Shown: piece by piece, positions 24,308 to 32,208 of the stretch | Layout of the letters: each line of letters begins with the position of its first letter | Position numbering within the stretch: the first letter of the stretch is position 1 | Source: Marinosulfonomonas sp. | GTDB taxonomy: Bacteria > Pseudomonadota > Alphaproteobacteria > Rhodobacterales > Rhodobacteraceae | Length of the DNA: 33,256 nucleotides | Assembly (NCBI GenBank): GCA_019090885.1 | Contig: JAHRVC010000133.1 | Span: 1 to 33,256, forward strand | Direction: 5' to 3' | Program-made: the position numbers and the translations under genes | Notes under the pieces: model-generated | Database searches by the model: none | The model's input: only the letters and a program-made list of their open reading frames with translations | What the model was told of the DNA's origin: nothing

Positions 24308-25383
24308 TACAGCGCCCCCTTCGCCGCCAGTTTTCCAGACGCGTCGAAATAAAAGCACTCTCGCGGGTCCAGATGGAACACATGATGCTGGCCGATATCA
24401 TAAGGATGAACACCCGCAGAAACGGCCAGCCATATTTCGTCGTCGACGCGGAAATGTGCGACGCTCTCTGACCCGCTAAGTTCTGTGATCTCAACAACCC
24501 CTTCAATCGCGACATCCGCGCCGGGCATCGCCATGGGCGTTACAAAATGCGGGCGAACGGACATGGAATATTCGCCATCGGCCAGTTCGGTTGCGCTTCC
24601 GGTCGCAGCCCAGGAAACCTGATCGTTCAGGCGAATATCGGTGCCCGATTTTATAACTTGTGTGGTGTTGATTGGCGGATCGGAAAACACTGCGGAGGCT
24701 GTTTTCAGACATGGGTTCCGGTAGACGTCTTTGGTCGCTCCGAATTGCACAACACGGCCCTGATGCATCAGCCCGGTATGCCCACCAAGTAACAAGGCCT
24801 CGCCCGGTTCCGAGGTTGCATAAACCACAATCGCGCCGCGCCCGGCAAAAAGATCCGGCAATTGATCACGCAGTTCTTCGCGCAATTTATAATCAAGATT
24901 AGCCAGCGGTTCGTCCAGAAATACAGCTTTGCTTTCTTTAACAATCGCACGCGCCAGCGCGCATCGTTGTTGCTGCCCGCCGGACAGTTCCTCGGGCATG
25001 CGTTTTAGCATTGGTCCCAGTTGCAGGATGTTAGCGGCTTCTTCCACCCGTCCAGCGATTTCCGATTTAGCAACACCAGCAACTCGCAACGGCGAGGCGA
25101 TATTTTCGAAAACCGTCATATGCGGGTAGTTCATGAAAAACTGGTGCACCAACGAAATGTTGCGTTTCTGTGGCGATACGCCGGTTACATTTTCGCCATC
25201 CATCCAAACTTCGCCGGACGTGGGTTTTTCCAACCCTGCCATCATCTTGATAAGCGTGCTTTTCCCGGCGTTCGTTGCGCCCAGAAGAATATTGAAGCCC
25301 CCCGGCTCCAGCTTTAGCGATGTCTCAAATATATGCGTTTCCGCGCCAACTTTTTTGGAAACCTGTCTTAATTCCAGCGCCAT
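24307..25383 (-). CDS. glpS: Glycerol ABC transporter ATP-binding protein GlpS (switch histidine replaced)
   Basis: A 358-residue MalK-type ATPase with a C-terminal TOBE-like region. The ATG at 25383 is chosen because GGGGAA lies just upstream and the protein then begins MALELRQVSK; a start at 25419 would add 12 residues. Walker A GATNAGKST at residues 35-43, signature LSGGQQQR at 133-140 and Walker B AVFLDEP at 153-159 (Glu158) are present. The H-loop histidine is missing: the YVTHDQ position reads YATSEP, Ser191 (24811-24813). It is the complement of GlpT, which keeps the histidine but lacks the signature. glpS follows glpV after a 119-base gap containing a hairpin. Confidence 0.93.
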   Translation of the reverse strand: MALELRQVSKKVGAETHIFETSLKLEPGGFNILLGATNAGKSTLIKMMAGLEKPTSGEVWMDGENVTGVSPQKRNISLVHQFFMNYPHMTVFENIASPLRVAGVAKSEIAGRVEEAANILQLGPMLKRMPEELSGGQQQRCALARAIVKESKAVFLDEPLANLDYKLREELRDQLPDLFAGRGAIVVYATSEPGEALLLGGHTGLMHQGRVVQFGATKDVYRNPCLKTASAVFSDPPINTTQVIKSGTDIRLNDQVSWAATGSATELADGEYSMSVRPHFVTPMAMPGADVAIEGVVEITELSGSESVAHFRVDDEIWLAVSAGVHPYDIGQHHVFHLDPRECFYFDASGKLAAKGAL

Positions 25384-25458
25384 TTCATTCCCCGAATTCC
25401 GGCTTGTTCCGTTTAGCATGTCGTTCGCCGTTCGGACCTGTTGTCTTGTGGTGGCCGA

Positions 25459-25478
25459 TCGGGGCCCAAAGGCCCCGA
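25459..25478 (-). terminator. Hairpin between glpV and glpS
   Basis: A perfect hairpin with eight-base arms TCGGGGCC (25459-25466) and GGCCCCGA (25471-25478) and a four-base loop, 24 bases beyond the glpV stop. It is very GC-rich but on the transcribed strand has no T-run after it. It is likely a 3' stabilising or partially terminating stem that raises the level of binding protein relative to the membrane complex. Confidence 0.6.
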
Positions 25479-25502
25479 CTGTTTTCTTTGATCAAATAAG
25501 GA

Positions 25503-27239
25503 TCAGTTCTTAGCCCAACGAGCAACAAGATCGTCATAATTGACAGTGACGCCCTGTGGCTTTTCGTTAGAGAGTTTTGCTTTCGCGCCGCCCTTACCCA
25601 GCCATTCCGAAGGATCTTTTTCTTCGTTCAGACGCGGACCACAACCACCGTAAACATTCGCAGCTTCGTCTGCGACTTGCATCCGGGCCATCGTGATGTC
25701 CATTTCACTTGCCAAACGGTCCATCGCCTCTTGCGGGGTAAACGCACCAGAGTTCACGTCACCGATTTGCTGCCACCAGATTTGGGCCAGCTTTGGATAA
25801 TCGGGCACGTTAATACCTGTAGGTGACCACGCAACACGGTCAGGAGAGCGATAAAACTCCACCAATCCACCAAGATTTGGGGCACGATCAGTGAATGACG
25901 CATGGCGAACAGTGCTGTCGCGAGTGAAGGTTAGACCCACGTGGCTTTTGCGCACGTCCACCGTCTTGGAAGTGACAAACTGTGCATAAAGCCAAGCCGC
26001 TTTGGCGCGATCAATCGGTGTCGACTTCAGGATCGTCCAGGAACCAACGTCCTGATAGCCAACCTTTTGGCCTTCTTCCCAGTATGGGCCATGAGGCGAC
26101 GGTGCCATGCGCCACAAAGGAGTGCCCGCATCATCAACTGTGTTGTTACCGTCGGATTTTGGCTTGACCATATCAGCGGTAAAAGCAGTGTACCAAAAGA
26201 TCTGCTGGGCAACGTTGCCTTGGCTGAGTGCTGGAAGTGACTGATAGAAGTCATAGCTGGCAGCACCAGGAGGTGCATAGGCACGCAGCCATTCGTCCCA
26301 TTTGCGGATCGCATAGACGGCCGCAGGTCCGTTGGCAGCACCACCGCGGCTGACGCTTGCGCCGACCGGGTTACAACTGCCCGCTTCCATACGGATGCCC
26401 CATTCGTCGATTGGAACGCCGTTTGGTTCACCCTTGGAACCAGCACCTGCCATCGACAGCCACGCATCGGTCATCCGCCAGCCCAGATCGGGTGCGCGCT
26501 TGCCATAATCCATGTGGCCGTAAATTGCGGTTCCGTCGATTTCCTTCACATCTTTGGAAAAGAACTCGGCGATATCCTCATAGGCGGACCAGTTAACCGG
26601 AACACCCAACTCATAGCCGTATTTAGCTTTAAACTGTTCTTTCAGGTCTGCACGGTCGAACCAGTCTTTGCGGAACCAGTAAAGGTTAGCAAACTGCTGG
26701 TCGGGCAACTGATAAAGGTCGCCATCCGGGCCGGTTGTGAACTGAATGCCCATGAAATCACCCAGGTCCAGCGTCGGGCTGGTCACGTCAGCAGCTTCGC
26801 CTGCCATAAAGTCGGTCAGGTTATAGGCTAGTTGCAGGCGCGAGTGGGTGCCGATCAAATCGGAATCGTTAACATAGGCGTCATAAAGGTTTCGCTGCGT
26901 CTGCATTTGCGTTTGCACAGCCTGAACCACTTCACCCTCACCAAGGATTTGGTGATTGACCTTAATACCGGTGATTTCCTGAAATGCCTTGGTCAGAACG
27001 TCAGATTCATAGCTATGCGTCGGAATACCTTCCGACAACACGTTAATCTCCATTCCGGCATATGGCTTTGCGGCGCTGATGAACCATTCCATCTCTGCAA
27101 TCTGCTCATCTTTGCTGAGCGTGGATGGCTGAAACTCCTGATCAATCCATTTATTTGCGGCGTCCATGTCAGCGATCGCCATTGGTGCTGACGCAACGAC
27201 GGCGAATGCCGCGGTTGCGGACAAAAGATACTTGCGCAT
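25503..27239 (-). CDS. glpV: Glycerol ABC transporter substrate-binding protein
   Basis: A 578-residue periplasmic binding protein, unusually large for the sugar-binding (family 1) group but normal for GlpV. Signal peptide MRKYLLSATAAFAVVASAPMAIA, cleavage probably after AIA at residue 23. The mature part has typical binding-protein stretches (EINVLSEGIPTHSYESDVLTKAFQEITGIKV, LPDQQFANLYWFRKDWFD) and a C-terminal CGPRLNEEKDPSEWLG region. A very good GGGAGGAG ribosome binding site lies five bases before the ATG. It is first in the operon, divergent from glpR. Binding of glycerol is inferred from neighbours glpSTPQ, glpK and glpD. Confidence 0.94.
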   Translation of the reverse strand: MRKYLLSATAAFAVVASAPMAIADMDAANKWIDQEFQPSTLSKDEQIAEMEWFISAAKPYAGMEINVLSEGIPTHSYESDVLTKAFQEITGIKVNHQILGEGEVVQAVQTQMQTQRNLYDAYVNDSDLIGTHSRLQLAYNLTDFMAGEAADVTSPTLDLGDFMGIQFTTGPDGDLYQLPDQQFANLYWFRKDWFDRADLKEQFKAKYGYELGVPVNWSAYEDIAEFFSKDVKEIDGTAIYGHMDYGKRAPDLGWRMTDAWLSMAGAGSKGEPNGVPIDEWGIRMEAGSCNPVGASVSRGGAANGPAAVYAIRKWDEWLRAYAPPGAASYDFYQSLPALSQGNVAQQIFWYTAFTADMVKPKSDGNNTVDDAGTPLWRMAPSPHGPYWEEGQKVGYQDVGSWTILKSTPIDRAKAAWLYAQFVTSKTVDVRKSHVGLTFTRDSTVRHASFTDRAPNLGGLVEFYRSPDRVAWSPTGINVPDYPKLAQIWWQQIGDVNSGAFTPQEAMDRLASEMDITMARMQVADEAANVYGGCGPRLNEEKDPSEWLGKGGAKAKLSNEKPQGVTVNYDDLVARWAKN

Positions 27240-27263
27240 CTCAACTCCTCCCTAAGTTTTTTC

Positions 27264-27312
27264 CACAGAAATTCTGTGCGTCAATTTTCACTTGAACATT
27301 TTCGCAAGTCAA
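27264..27312 (-). promoter_or_regulatory. Candidate glpV promoter with palindromic operator-like sequences
   Basis: On the minus strand TTGACT (27312-27307) and GAAAAT (27289-27284) are separated by 17 bases, a plausible promoter. The -10 overlaps a near-palindrome AATTTTC-ACTT-GAACATT (plus strand, 27283-27300) whose GAACAT half resembles the GlpR half-site of E. coli. The expected start of transcription lies in or next to a perfect palindrome CACAGAA-A-TTCTGTG at 27264-27278. A repressor, presumably the divergently encoded GlpR, could bind one of them. A plus-strand promoter for glpR may overlap (TTGAAC 27292, TAGAAT 27313, spacing only 15). Confidence 0.4.
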
Positions 27313-27394
27313 TAGAATATATCTTGTCGCTTCTAGGTCGAAATCGTTTTCAATTTAAGCACAATGCCCGTAAAATGAAGGAAAAACGTCCAGA

Positions 27395-28162
27395 ATGGAA
27401 CTAACCGACCGGCAAATGAACATTTTGGCTGAGATCAGATCCGATGGCCGCGTCGAAGTTGATGGGCTCGCAGATTCGTTTTCGGTAACGACTCAGACCA
27501 TACGCCGCGACCTCGCGCAACTCTGCGATCGCGGGTTGGCGGCCAGAACTCATGGTGGCGCAAAACGATTGTTGTCGGTTTCCAATGTAGGCTATGAGGA
27601 TCGCCGCCGGATACAAATCGACGTCAAAGAGCGTTTGGGTATCTGCGCTGCGTCGCTGATACCATCTGATTGCTCAATCACGCTAAACATCGGCACAACC
27701 ACCGAACAGGTCGCCTATGCCTTAAGTGAACACAGCGACCTAGTAGTGCTTTCAAACAATGTGAACATCATCACCGCATTTATGGGGTCAAAAATGAAAG
27801 AGCTAATCCTTGTGGGCGGATCCGTGCGCCAAAGCGACGGGGCGATTGTTGGCGCGGACGCCGTTGAATTCATTTCCCGTTACAAGGTGGATTACGCGGT
27901 GATCGGTGCGTCCGCCCTTGATAGCGATGGGGCAATCCTGGATTTTGACACCCGCGAAGTTTCTGTTGCCAGAGCAATCCTGAAAAATGCCCGCACCAAA
28001 ATACTGGTTTGCGATTCCACGAAGTTTGAGAAATCAGCGCCAGTGCGGATATGTCATGTTGGGGATCTCGACTATTTCGTAACGGACGTTAAGCCACCCG
28101 ATAGTTTCGTTGCGGCGGCTGGTCTGGAAGATACGAAAATTCTGCTGGCGGATAGGCCATGA
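27395..28162 (+). CDS. glpR: DeoR-family glycerol-3-phosphate regulon repressor
   Basis: A 255-residue DeoR-type regulator. The N-terminal winged helix-turn-helix covers about residues 5-58 (RQMNILAEIRSDGRVEVDGLADSFSVTTQTIRRDLAQLCDRG), and the rest is the DeoR sensor domain, with LNIGTTTEQVAYAL, LVGGSVRQSDGAIVGADA and the C-terminal LVCDSTKFEKSAPVRI that bind a phosphorylated ligand. Glycerol-3-phosphate as inducer is inferred from the genes around it. AAGGA lies 12 bases before the ATG, rather far. Its stop overlaps the glpD start by four bases. It is divergent from the glpV operon and likely represses both directions. Confidence 0.93.
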   Translation: MELTDRQMNILAEIRSDGRVEVDGLADSFSVTTQTIRRDLAQLCDRGLAARTHGGAKRLLSVSNVGYEDRRRIQIDVKERLGICAASLIPSDCSITLNIGTTTEQVAYALSEHSDLVVLSNNVNIITAFMGSKMKELILVGGSVRQSDGAIVGADAVEFISRYKVDYAVIGASALDSDGAILDFDTREVSVARAILKNARTKILVCDSTKFEKSAPVRICHVGDLDYFVTDVKPPDSFVAAAGLEDTKILLADRP

Positions 28163-29739
28163 ATACCACCGTAACCCCCACAAAAGGCGGCGTTGTTTTT
28201 GACCTTGTCGTCATCGGCGGCGGAATTAACGGTTGCGGCATTGCCCGCGATGCCGCCGGCAGGGGCCTGTCGGTTCTTCTATGTGAAAAGGATGATCTGG
28301 CGCAGGCCACGTCTTCGGCGTCGACCAAACTTTTTCACGGCGGCTTGCGATACCTTGAGTACTTCGAATTCGGTCTGGTGCGCAAAGCCCTGCGCGAACG
28401 CGAAGTCCTGTTAAAGGCGATGCCCCATATTTCCTGGCCGATGCGCTTCGTACTGCCATACGACCCCGAACTGGTCTATCCGGCGGATGCGTCGACTTTG
28501 GGCAAAATCCTACGGTTCACGATGCCATTCCTGGGTGGGCGACGCCCGGCCTGGCTGGTGCGCGCGGGCCTGTTTGTTTACGATTATCTAGGCGGGCGAA
28601 AGATCCTGCCGCCGACTCGAACCCTGAATATGAGCAACGACAAAGTCGGAAAGCCGCTCAAACCAAAGTTCAAGAAGGCGTTTGAATATTCCGATTGCTG
28701 GGTGAATGATGCGCGTCTGGTCGTTCTAAACGCCCGTGACGCCGCCGATCATGGCGCGGATATTCGCACACGCACGCTTTGCATTGGTGCCGAGAGGGAT
28801 GGCAAACTTTGGCGCGTCACCCTTCACGACACTGCGCGGGATAAAACAACCACGGTGATGTGCAGGGGGATCGTCAACGCCGGTGGCCCTTGGGTAAGTG
28901 AGATTTTGCAGGGGCGACTGCGCCAAAACACCTCGACAGGAATTCGCCTTGTGCGGGGCAGTCACATTGTCACGCGCAAACTGTTCGATCACGATCAGCC
29001 GTATTTCTTTCAGCTATCGGATGGGCGGATCATTTTCGCCATTCCCTATGAACAAGATTTCACCCTGATCGGAACCACGGATCAGGATCACGACGGCGAT
29101 ATGGGCGAGGTCCATTGCACGCCGCAAGAACAGCGTTACCTGTTGGACGCTGCCAACGACTATTTCCAGCAGCAATTGACGGATGATGATGTCGTCTGGA
29201 CGTATTCCGGCGTGCGACCATTGTATGACGACGGGGCTTCCAGTGCCACGTCTGCAACAAGAGATTACGTTTTGACAGTGATCGACGCGGACGGTCAGGC
29301 GCCATTGTTGAACGTGTTTGGCGGCAAGATCACAACCTATCGAAAGCTGGCGGAAGAAGCACTTGCAGACCTGAAACCCTATTACCAGGGCATGGCGGGT
29401 AATTGGACGGCAGAGGCGCATTTACCCGGCGGGGATTTTCCGGTTGATGGCTTTGATGCTCTGGTTTCGGACCTGATGGGCGAATACCCGTTCTTAACTT
29501 TGGATTGGGGCACCCGAATGGTCCGCCTATACGGAACCTTGGCCCGTGTAGTTTATGATGGCGCCGATACGCTGGCCGATCTTGGGCAAGACTTTGGCGC
29601 AACCCTTTTTCAGCGCGAAGTGACGTGGCTGGTGGAACAGGAATGGGCGACCAGTGCTGACGACATCCTTTGGCGGCGCACCAAACTTGGCCTACGGATG
29701 TCTAACGATCAGATTGCGGCGCTTCAGGAAAGCCTTTGA
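28159..29739 (+). CDS. glpD: Aerobic glycerol-3-phosphate dehydrogenase
   Basis: A 526-residue FAD enzyme that oxidises glycerol-3-phosphate to dihydroxyacetone phosphate and passes electrons to the quinone pool at the inner membrane. The N-terminal dinucleotide-binding motif is DLVVIGGGINGCGIARDAAG at about 15-34, followed by the family signature TSSASTKLFHGGLRYLE and a second conserved region GTTDQDHDGD. Length fits aerobic GlpD (about 500-530). The start overlaps glpR by ATGA. The gene converges with the malonyl-CoA synthetase gene, with only 15 bases between stops. Confidence 0.96.
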   Translation: MNTTVTPTKGGVVFDLVVIGGGINGCGIARDAAGRGLSVLLCEKDDLAQATSSASTKLFHGGLRYLEYFEFGLVRKALREREVLLKAMPHISWPMRFVLPYDPELVYPADASTLGKILRFTMPFLGGRRPAWLVRAGLFVYDYLGGRKILPPTRTLNMSNDKVGKPLKPKFKKAFEYSDCWVNDARLVVLNARDAADHGADIRTRTLCIGAERDGKLWRVTLHDTARDKTTTVMCRGIVNAGGPWVSEILQGRLRQNTSTGIRLVRGSHIVTRKLFDHDQPYFFQLSDGRIIFAIPYEQDFTLIGTTDQDHDGDMGEVHCTPQEQRYLLDAANDYFQQQLTDDDVVWTYSGVRPLYDDGASSATSATRDYVLTVIDADGQAPLLNVFGGKITTYRKLAEEALADLKPYYQGMAGNWTAEAHLPGGDFPVDGFDALVSDLMGEYPFLTLDWGTRMVRLYGTLARVVYDGADTLADLGQDFGATLFQREVTWLVEQEWATSADDILWRRTKLGLRMSNDQIAALQESL

Positions 29740-29754
29740 AGCCGCCAACTCGCC

Positions 29755-31266
29755 TTAAGTAAACAGGTCAGAATATTCGTCGCGCAGCAGATTTTTCTGC
29801 ACTTTGCCCATTGTGTTACGCGGCAGGGCGTCGACGACGGTTAATTTGCGCGGGCGTTTGAAACCGGCAAGGGACGCCTCAACTGCACCCTGCACCACCG
29901 CCAGATCAAGGCTCGTTTGCGGATCCTGCACCAGCACACCAACAACCGTTTCGCCAAAATCCGGATGCGGCACGCCGACAACAGCGCTTTCTAGTACGCC
30001 CGGCTGATCATCCAGAACCAGTTCAACTTCTTTGGGGTAGACATTGTAGCCACCGGTAATGATCAGGTCTTTGTTGCGCCCGATAATCTGCACATAGCCA
30101 TCGTCGCTGATCATCCCCAGATCGCCGGTAATAAAGAACCCGTCGGCGCGCAGTTCTTCGCGGGTTTTTTCCGGCATCTGCCAATAGCCGATAAATACAT
30201 TCGGGCCGCGGACTTCAATCTGGCCAATCTCACCCACAGGCAGGCTGGCGCCAGTTTCGGCATCGGTGATCTTTACCTCGACACCGGGCAGCGCAAATCC
30301 GACCGTCCCGGCGCGCCGCTCCCCGTCATAGGGGTTCGAGATCAGCATGTTGGTTTCGGTCATGCCGTAGCGTTCCAATATCCGGTGGCCAGTGCGTTCC
30401 TCGAACCGCTCATGAGTTTCGGCAAGCAGAGGGGCGCTGCCGGAAATGAACAGCCGCATATGGGTGGTCAGAGCGCGATCAAACCGGGCGTCGGCCAATA
30501 GGCGGGTATAAAACGTCGGCACCCCCATCATCGAAGTTGCTCGGGGCAATTGCGCAATCACCGCCTCGCTATCGAACTTTGGCAAAAGGATCATCGAATT
30601 ACCTGCCAAAAGGCTGACATTGATCGCCACAAACAATCCGTGTGCGTGGAAAATCGGCAAAGCGTGCAACAGGCAATCATCGGCTGTAAAACGCCATTCG
30701 CTAACCAGTGTCTCGGCATTTGACAGCAGGTTCCCCTGTGTCAGCATTGCGCCTTTTGAGCGCCCGGTGGTCCCGGATGTATATAGGAATGCCGCAAGAT
30801 CATCGATGTCGCGCGCGACCGTTTCAAAGGTTGTCGACAAGCTGGCAGCGATGTCCGCAAAACTGCCCTGCCCTGCCCCGTCCAGCGTTTCAATCCGCGC
30901 GTCCGTGTCACGCAACACAGGTTCAAGCGCGGGCTGCGTGGCTGGATCACACAGGAATAGGCGAGCACCACTGTTTTCCACGAAATACTGGATTTCGCTG
31001 GCGGTGTAAGCAGTGTTAAGCGGCAAAAAAACCACCCCCGCCTGCACGCAGGCCGCATAAACGGCCAGCGCTTCGGGCGACTTTTCGATTTGAATAGCTA
31101 GGCGATCACCCGGTTTCAACCCACACGCGACCAGCGCATTTGCAAAGCGCGCTGCCATTCTCAAAAACGCGGCGTGGGTAATTAATTGCCCATCCGCCAG
31201 CAACAGGAAATCGGTTGATTTCCCTTCGTGAACGGCAAAAAGGGCTTCAAAAAGCGGGTTCGTCAC
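29755..31266 (-). CDS. matB: Malonyl-CoA synthetase (acyl-adenylate-forming)
   Basis: A 503-residue AMP-binding synthetase. It has the P-loop-like YTSGTTGRSKG at 162-172, the adenylation motif RYGMTETNM, the GDLGMISDDGYVQIIGRNKDLIITGGYNVYPKEVE hinge region and a catalytic lysine at 488 in TMGKVQKNLL. The N-terminal MTNPLFEALFAV and overall length match MatB, which activates malonate (and often methylmalonate) with ATP and CoA. The start is GTG at 31266, with AAGGA eight bases before it. It follows mmsB by 42 bases, suggesting one operon; methylmalonate activation would connect with the valine degradation genes (inference). Confidence 0.85.
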   Translation of the reverse strand: MTNPLFEALFAVHEGKSTDFLLLADGQLITHAAFLRMAARFANALVACGLKPGDRLAIQIEKSPEALAVYAACVQAGVVFLPLNTAYTASEIQYFVENSGARLFLCDPATQPALEPVLRDTDARIETLDGAGQGSFADIAASLSTTFETVARDIDDLAAFLYTSGTTGRSKGAMLTQGNLLSNAETLVSEWRFTADDCLLHALPIFHAHGLFVAINVSLLAGNSMILLPKFDSEAVIAQLPRATSMMGVPTFYTRLLADARFDRALTTHMRLFISGSAPLLAETHERFEERTGHRILERYGMTETNMLISNPYDGERRAGTVGFALPGVEVKITDAETGASLPVGEIGQIEVRGPNVFIGYWQMPEKTREELRADGFFITGDLGMISDDGYVQIIGRNKDLIITGGYNVYPKEVELVLDDQPGVLESAVVGVPHPDFGETVVGVLVQDPQTSLDLAVVQGAVEASLAGFKRPRKLTVVDALPRNTMGKVQKNLLRDEYSDLFT

Positions 31267-31308
31267 AACAGCTATCCTTAGTATTTGTTTTTAGGCTCAG
31301 ACTGGCAG

Positions 31309-32181
31309 TCAGCCATCATGCCCTTGCTTGCCAAGGTATGGCAGCATTGCCGAGAAATCCTGCCCGGTTCCACCATCCTTCACGAACTGATCGTAAAGCT
31401 TCAGCGCCAGCGCCCCCATCGGCGTCGCGGCATCCACATCCTCGGCCGCTTGCTGGCTTAGGTTCAGGTCTTTGAGCATCAGATCAGACGAAAACCCCGG
31501 CTGATAATCGTTGTCGGCAGGCGATTGCGGGCCAATTCCCGGTGCGGGGCAATAGGCATTCATCGACCAACTGTAGCCAGAAGACGTGGACACCACATCA
31601 AACATCTTTTCGCGCGACAGGCCCAGTTTGTCGGCAAGGGCAAAGGACTCACAGGTCGCGATCATCGTCGCGCCAAGGATCATGTTGTTGCAGATTTTAG
31701 CCGCCTGACCCGCCCCGCTGTCACCGCAATGAACGGACTTTTGGCCCATAATTTCGAACAGTGGTTCTGCTTTCGCGTAGGCATCAGCCGAACCGCCCGC
31801 CATGAATGTCAGCGTGCCACCGCTTGCGCCACCGACACCGCCCGAGACGGGCGCGTCCACCGCCAGCAAGCCCGCCGCTTCTGCGTCGGTAGCCACGGCG
31901 CGGGCACTTGCCACGTCAACGGTTGAGCAATCTGCAAACAAAGCACCCTTGGGGGCAGCTGCAATGACGTCAGCCGCCACTGCGCGCAGGATCGCGCCAT
32001 TCGGCAACATGGTGATGATTGCTTCGGCGCTGCCGACGGCTTGTTCAAGAGAACTGGCAACTGCAACGTTGTCTGCCGTGGTCCCGGCAACATCGAACCC
32101 GATCACTTCGTGCCCGGCGTTCGCCAGATTGGTGGCCATCGGGGCACCCATGTTGCCCAGTCCGATAAATCCAATTTTCAT
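31309..32181 (-). CDS. mmsB: 3-hydroxyisobutyrate dehydrogenase
   Basis: A 290-residue NAD-dependent beta-hydroxyacid dehydrogenase that oxidises 3-hydroxyisobutyrate to methylmalonate semialdehyde in valine breakdown. The Rossmann motif is IGFIGLGNMGAPMATNL at residues 3-19; the substrate motif DAPVSGGVGGASGGTLTFM at about 109-127 and the catalytic lysine 162 in GAGQAAKICNNM complete the active site. A GAGAGGAA ribosome binding site precedes the ATG. It lies 27 bases after a gene for the enzyme making its substrate, strongly supporting the call. Confidence 0.93.
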   Translation of the reverse strand: MKIGFIGLGNMGAPMATNLANAGHEVIGFDVAGTTADNVAVASSLEQAVGSAEAIITMLPNGAILRAVAADVIAAAPKGALFADCSTVDVASARAVATDAEAAGLLAVDAPVSGGVGGASGGTLTFMAGGSADAYAKAEPLFEIMGQKSVHCGDSGAGQAAKICNNMILGATMIATCESFALADKLGLSREKMFDVVSTSSGYSWSMNAYCPAPGIGPQSPADNDYQPGFSSDLMLKDLNLSQQAAEDVDAATPMGALALKLYDQFVKDGGTGQDFSAMLPYLGKQGHDG

Positions 32182-32208
32182 TTCATATTCCTCTCATTCC
32201 AAGGTGTA

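Noticed and set aside
24308-24358. A 17-residue N-terminal extension of GlpT
   Set aside because: It would overlap glpS by 52 bases; the ATG at 24307 overlaps the glpS stop by one base like other junctions in the operon and begins at the conserved domain.
31267-31308. Imperfect stem between mmsB and matB as a terminator
   Set aside because: The GGCTGACT/AGTCTGAGCC pairing needs a bulge and is followed by TAAAAAC rather than a T-run; too weak to call.
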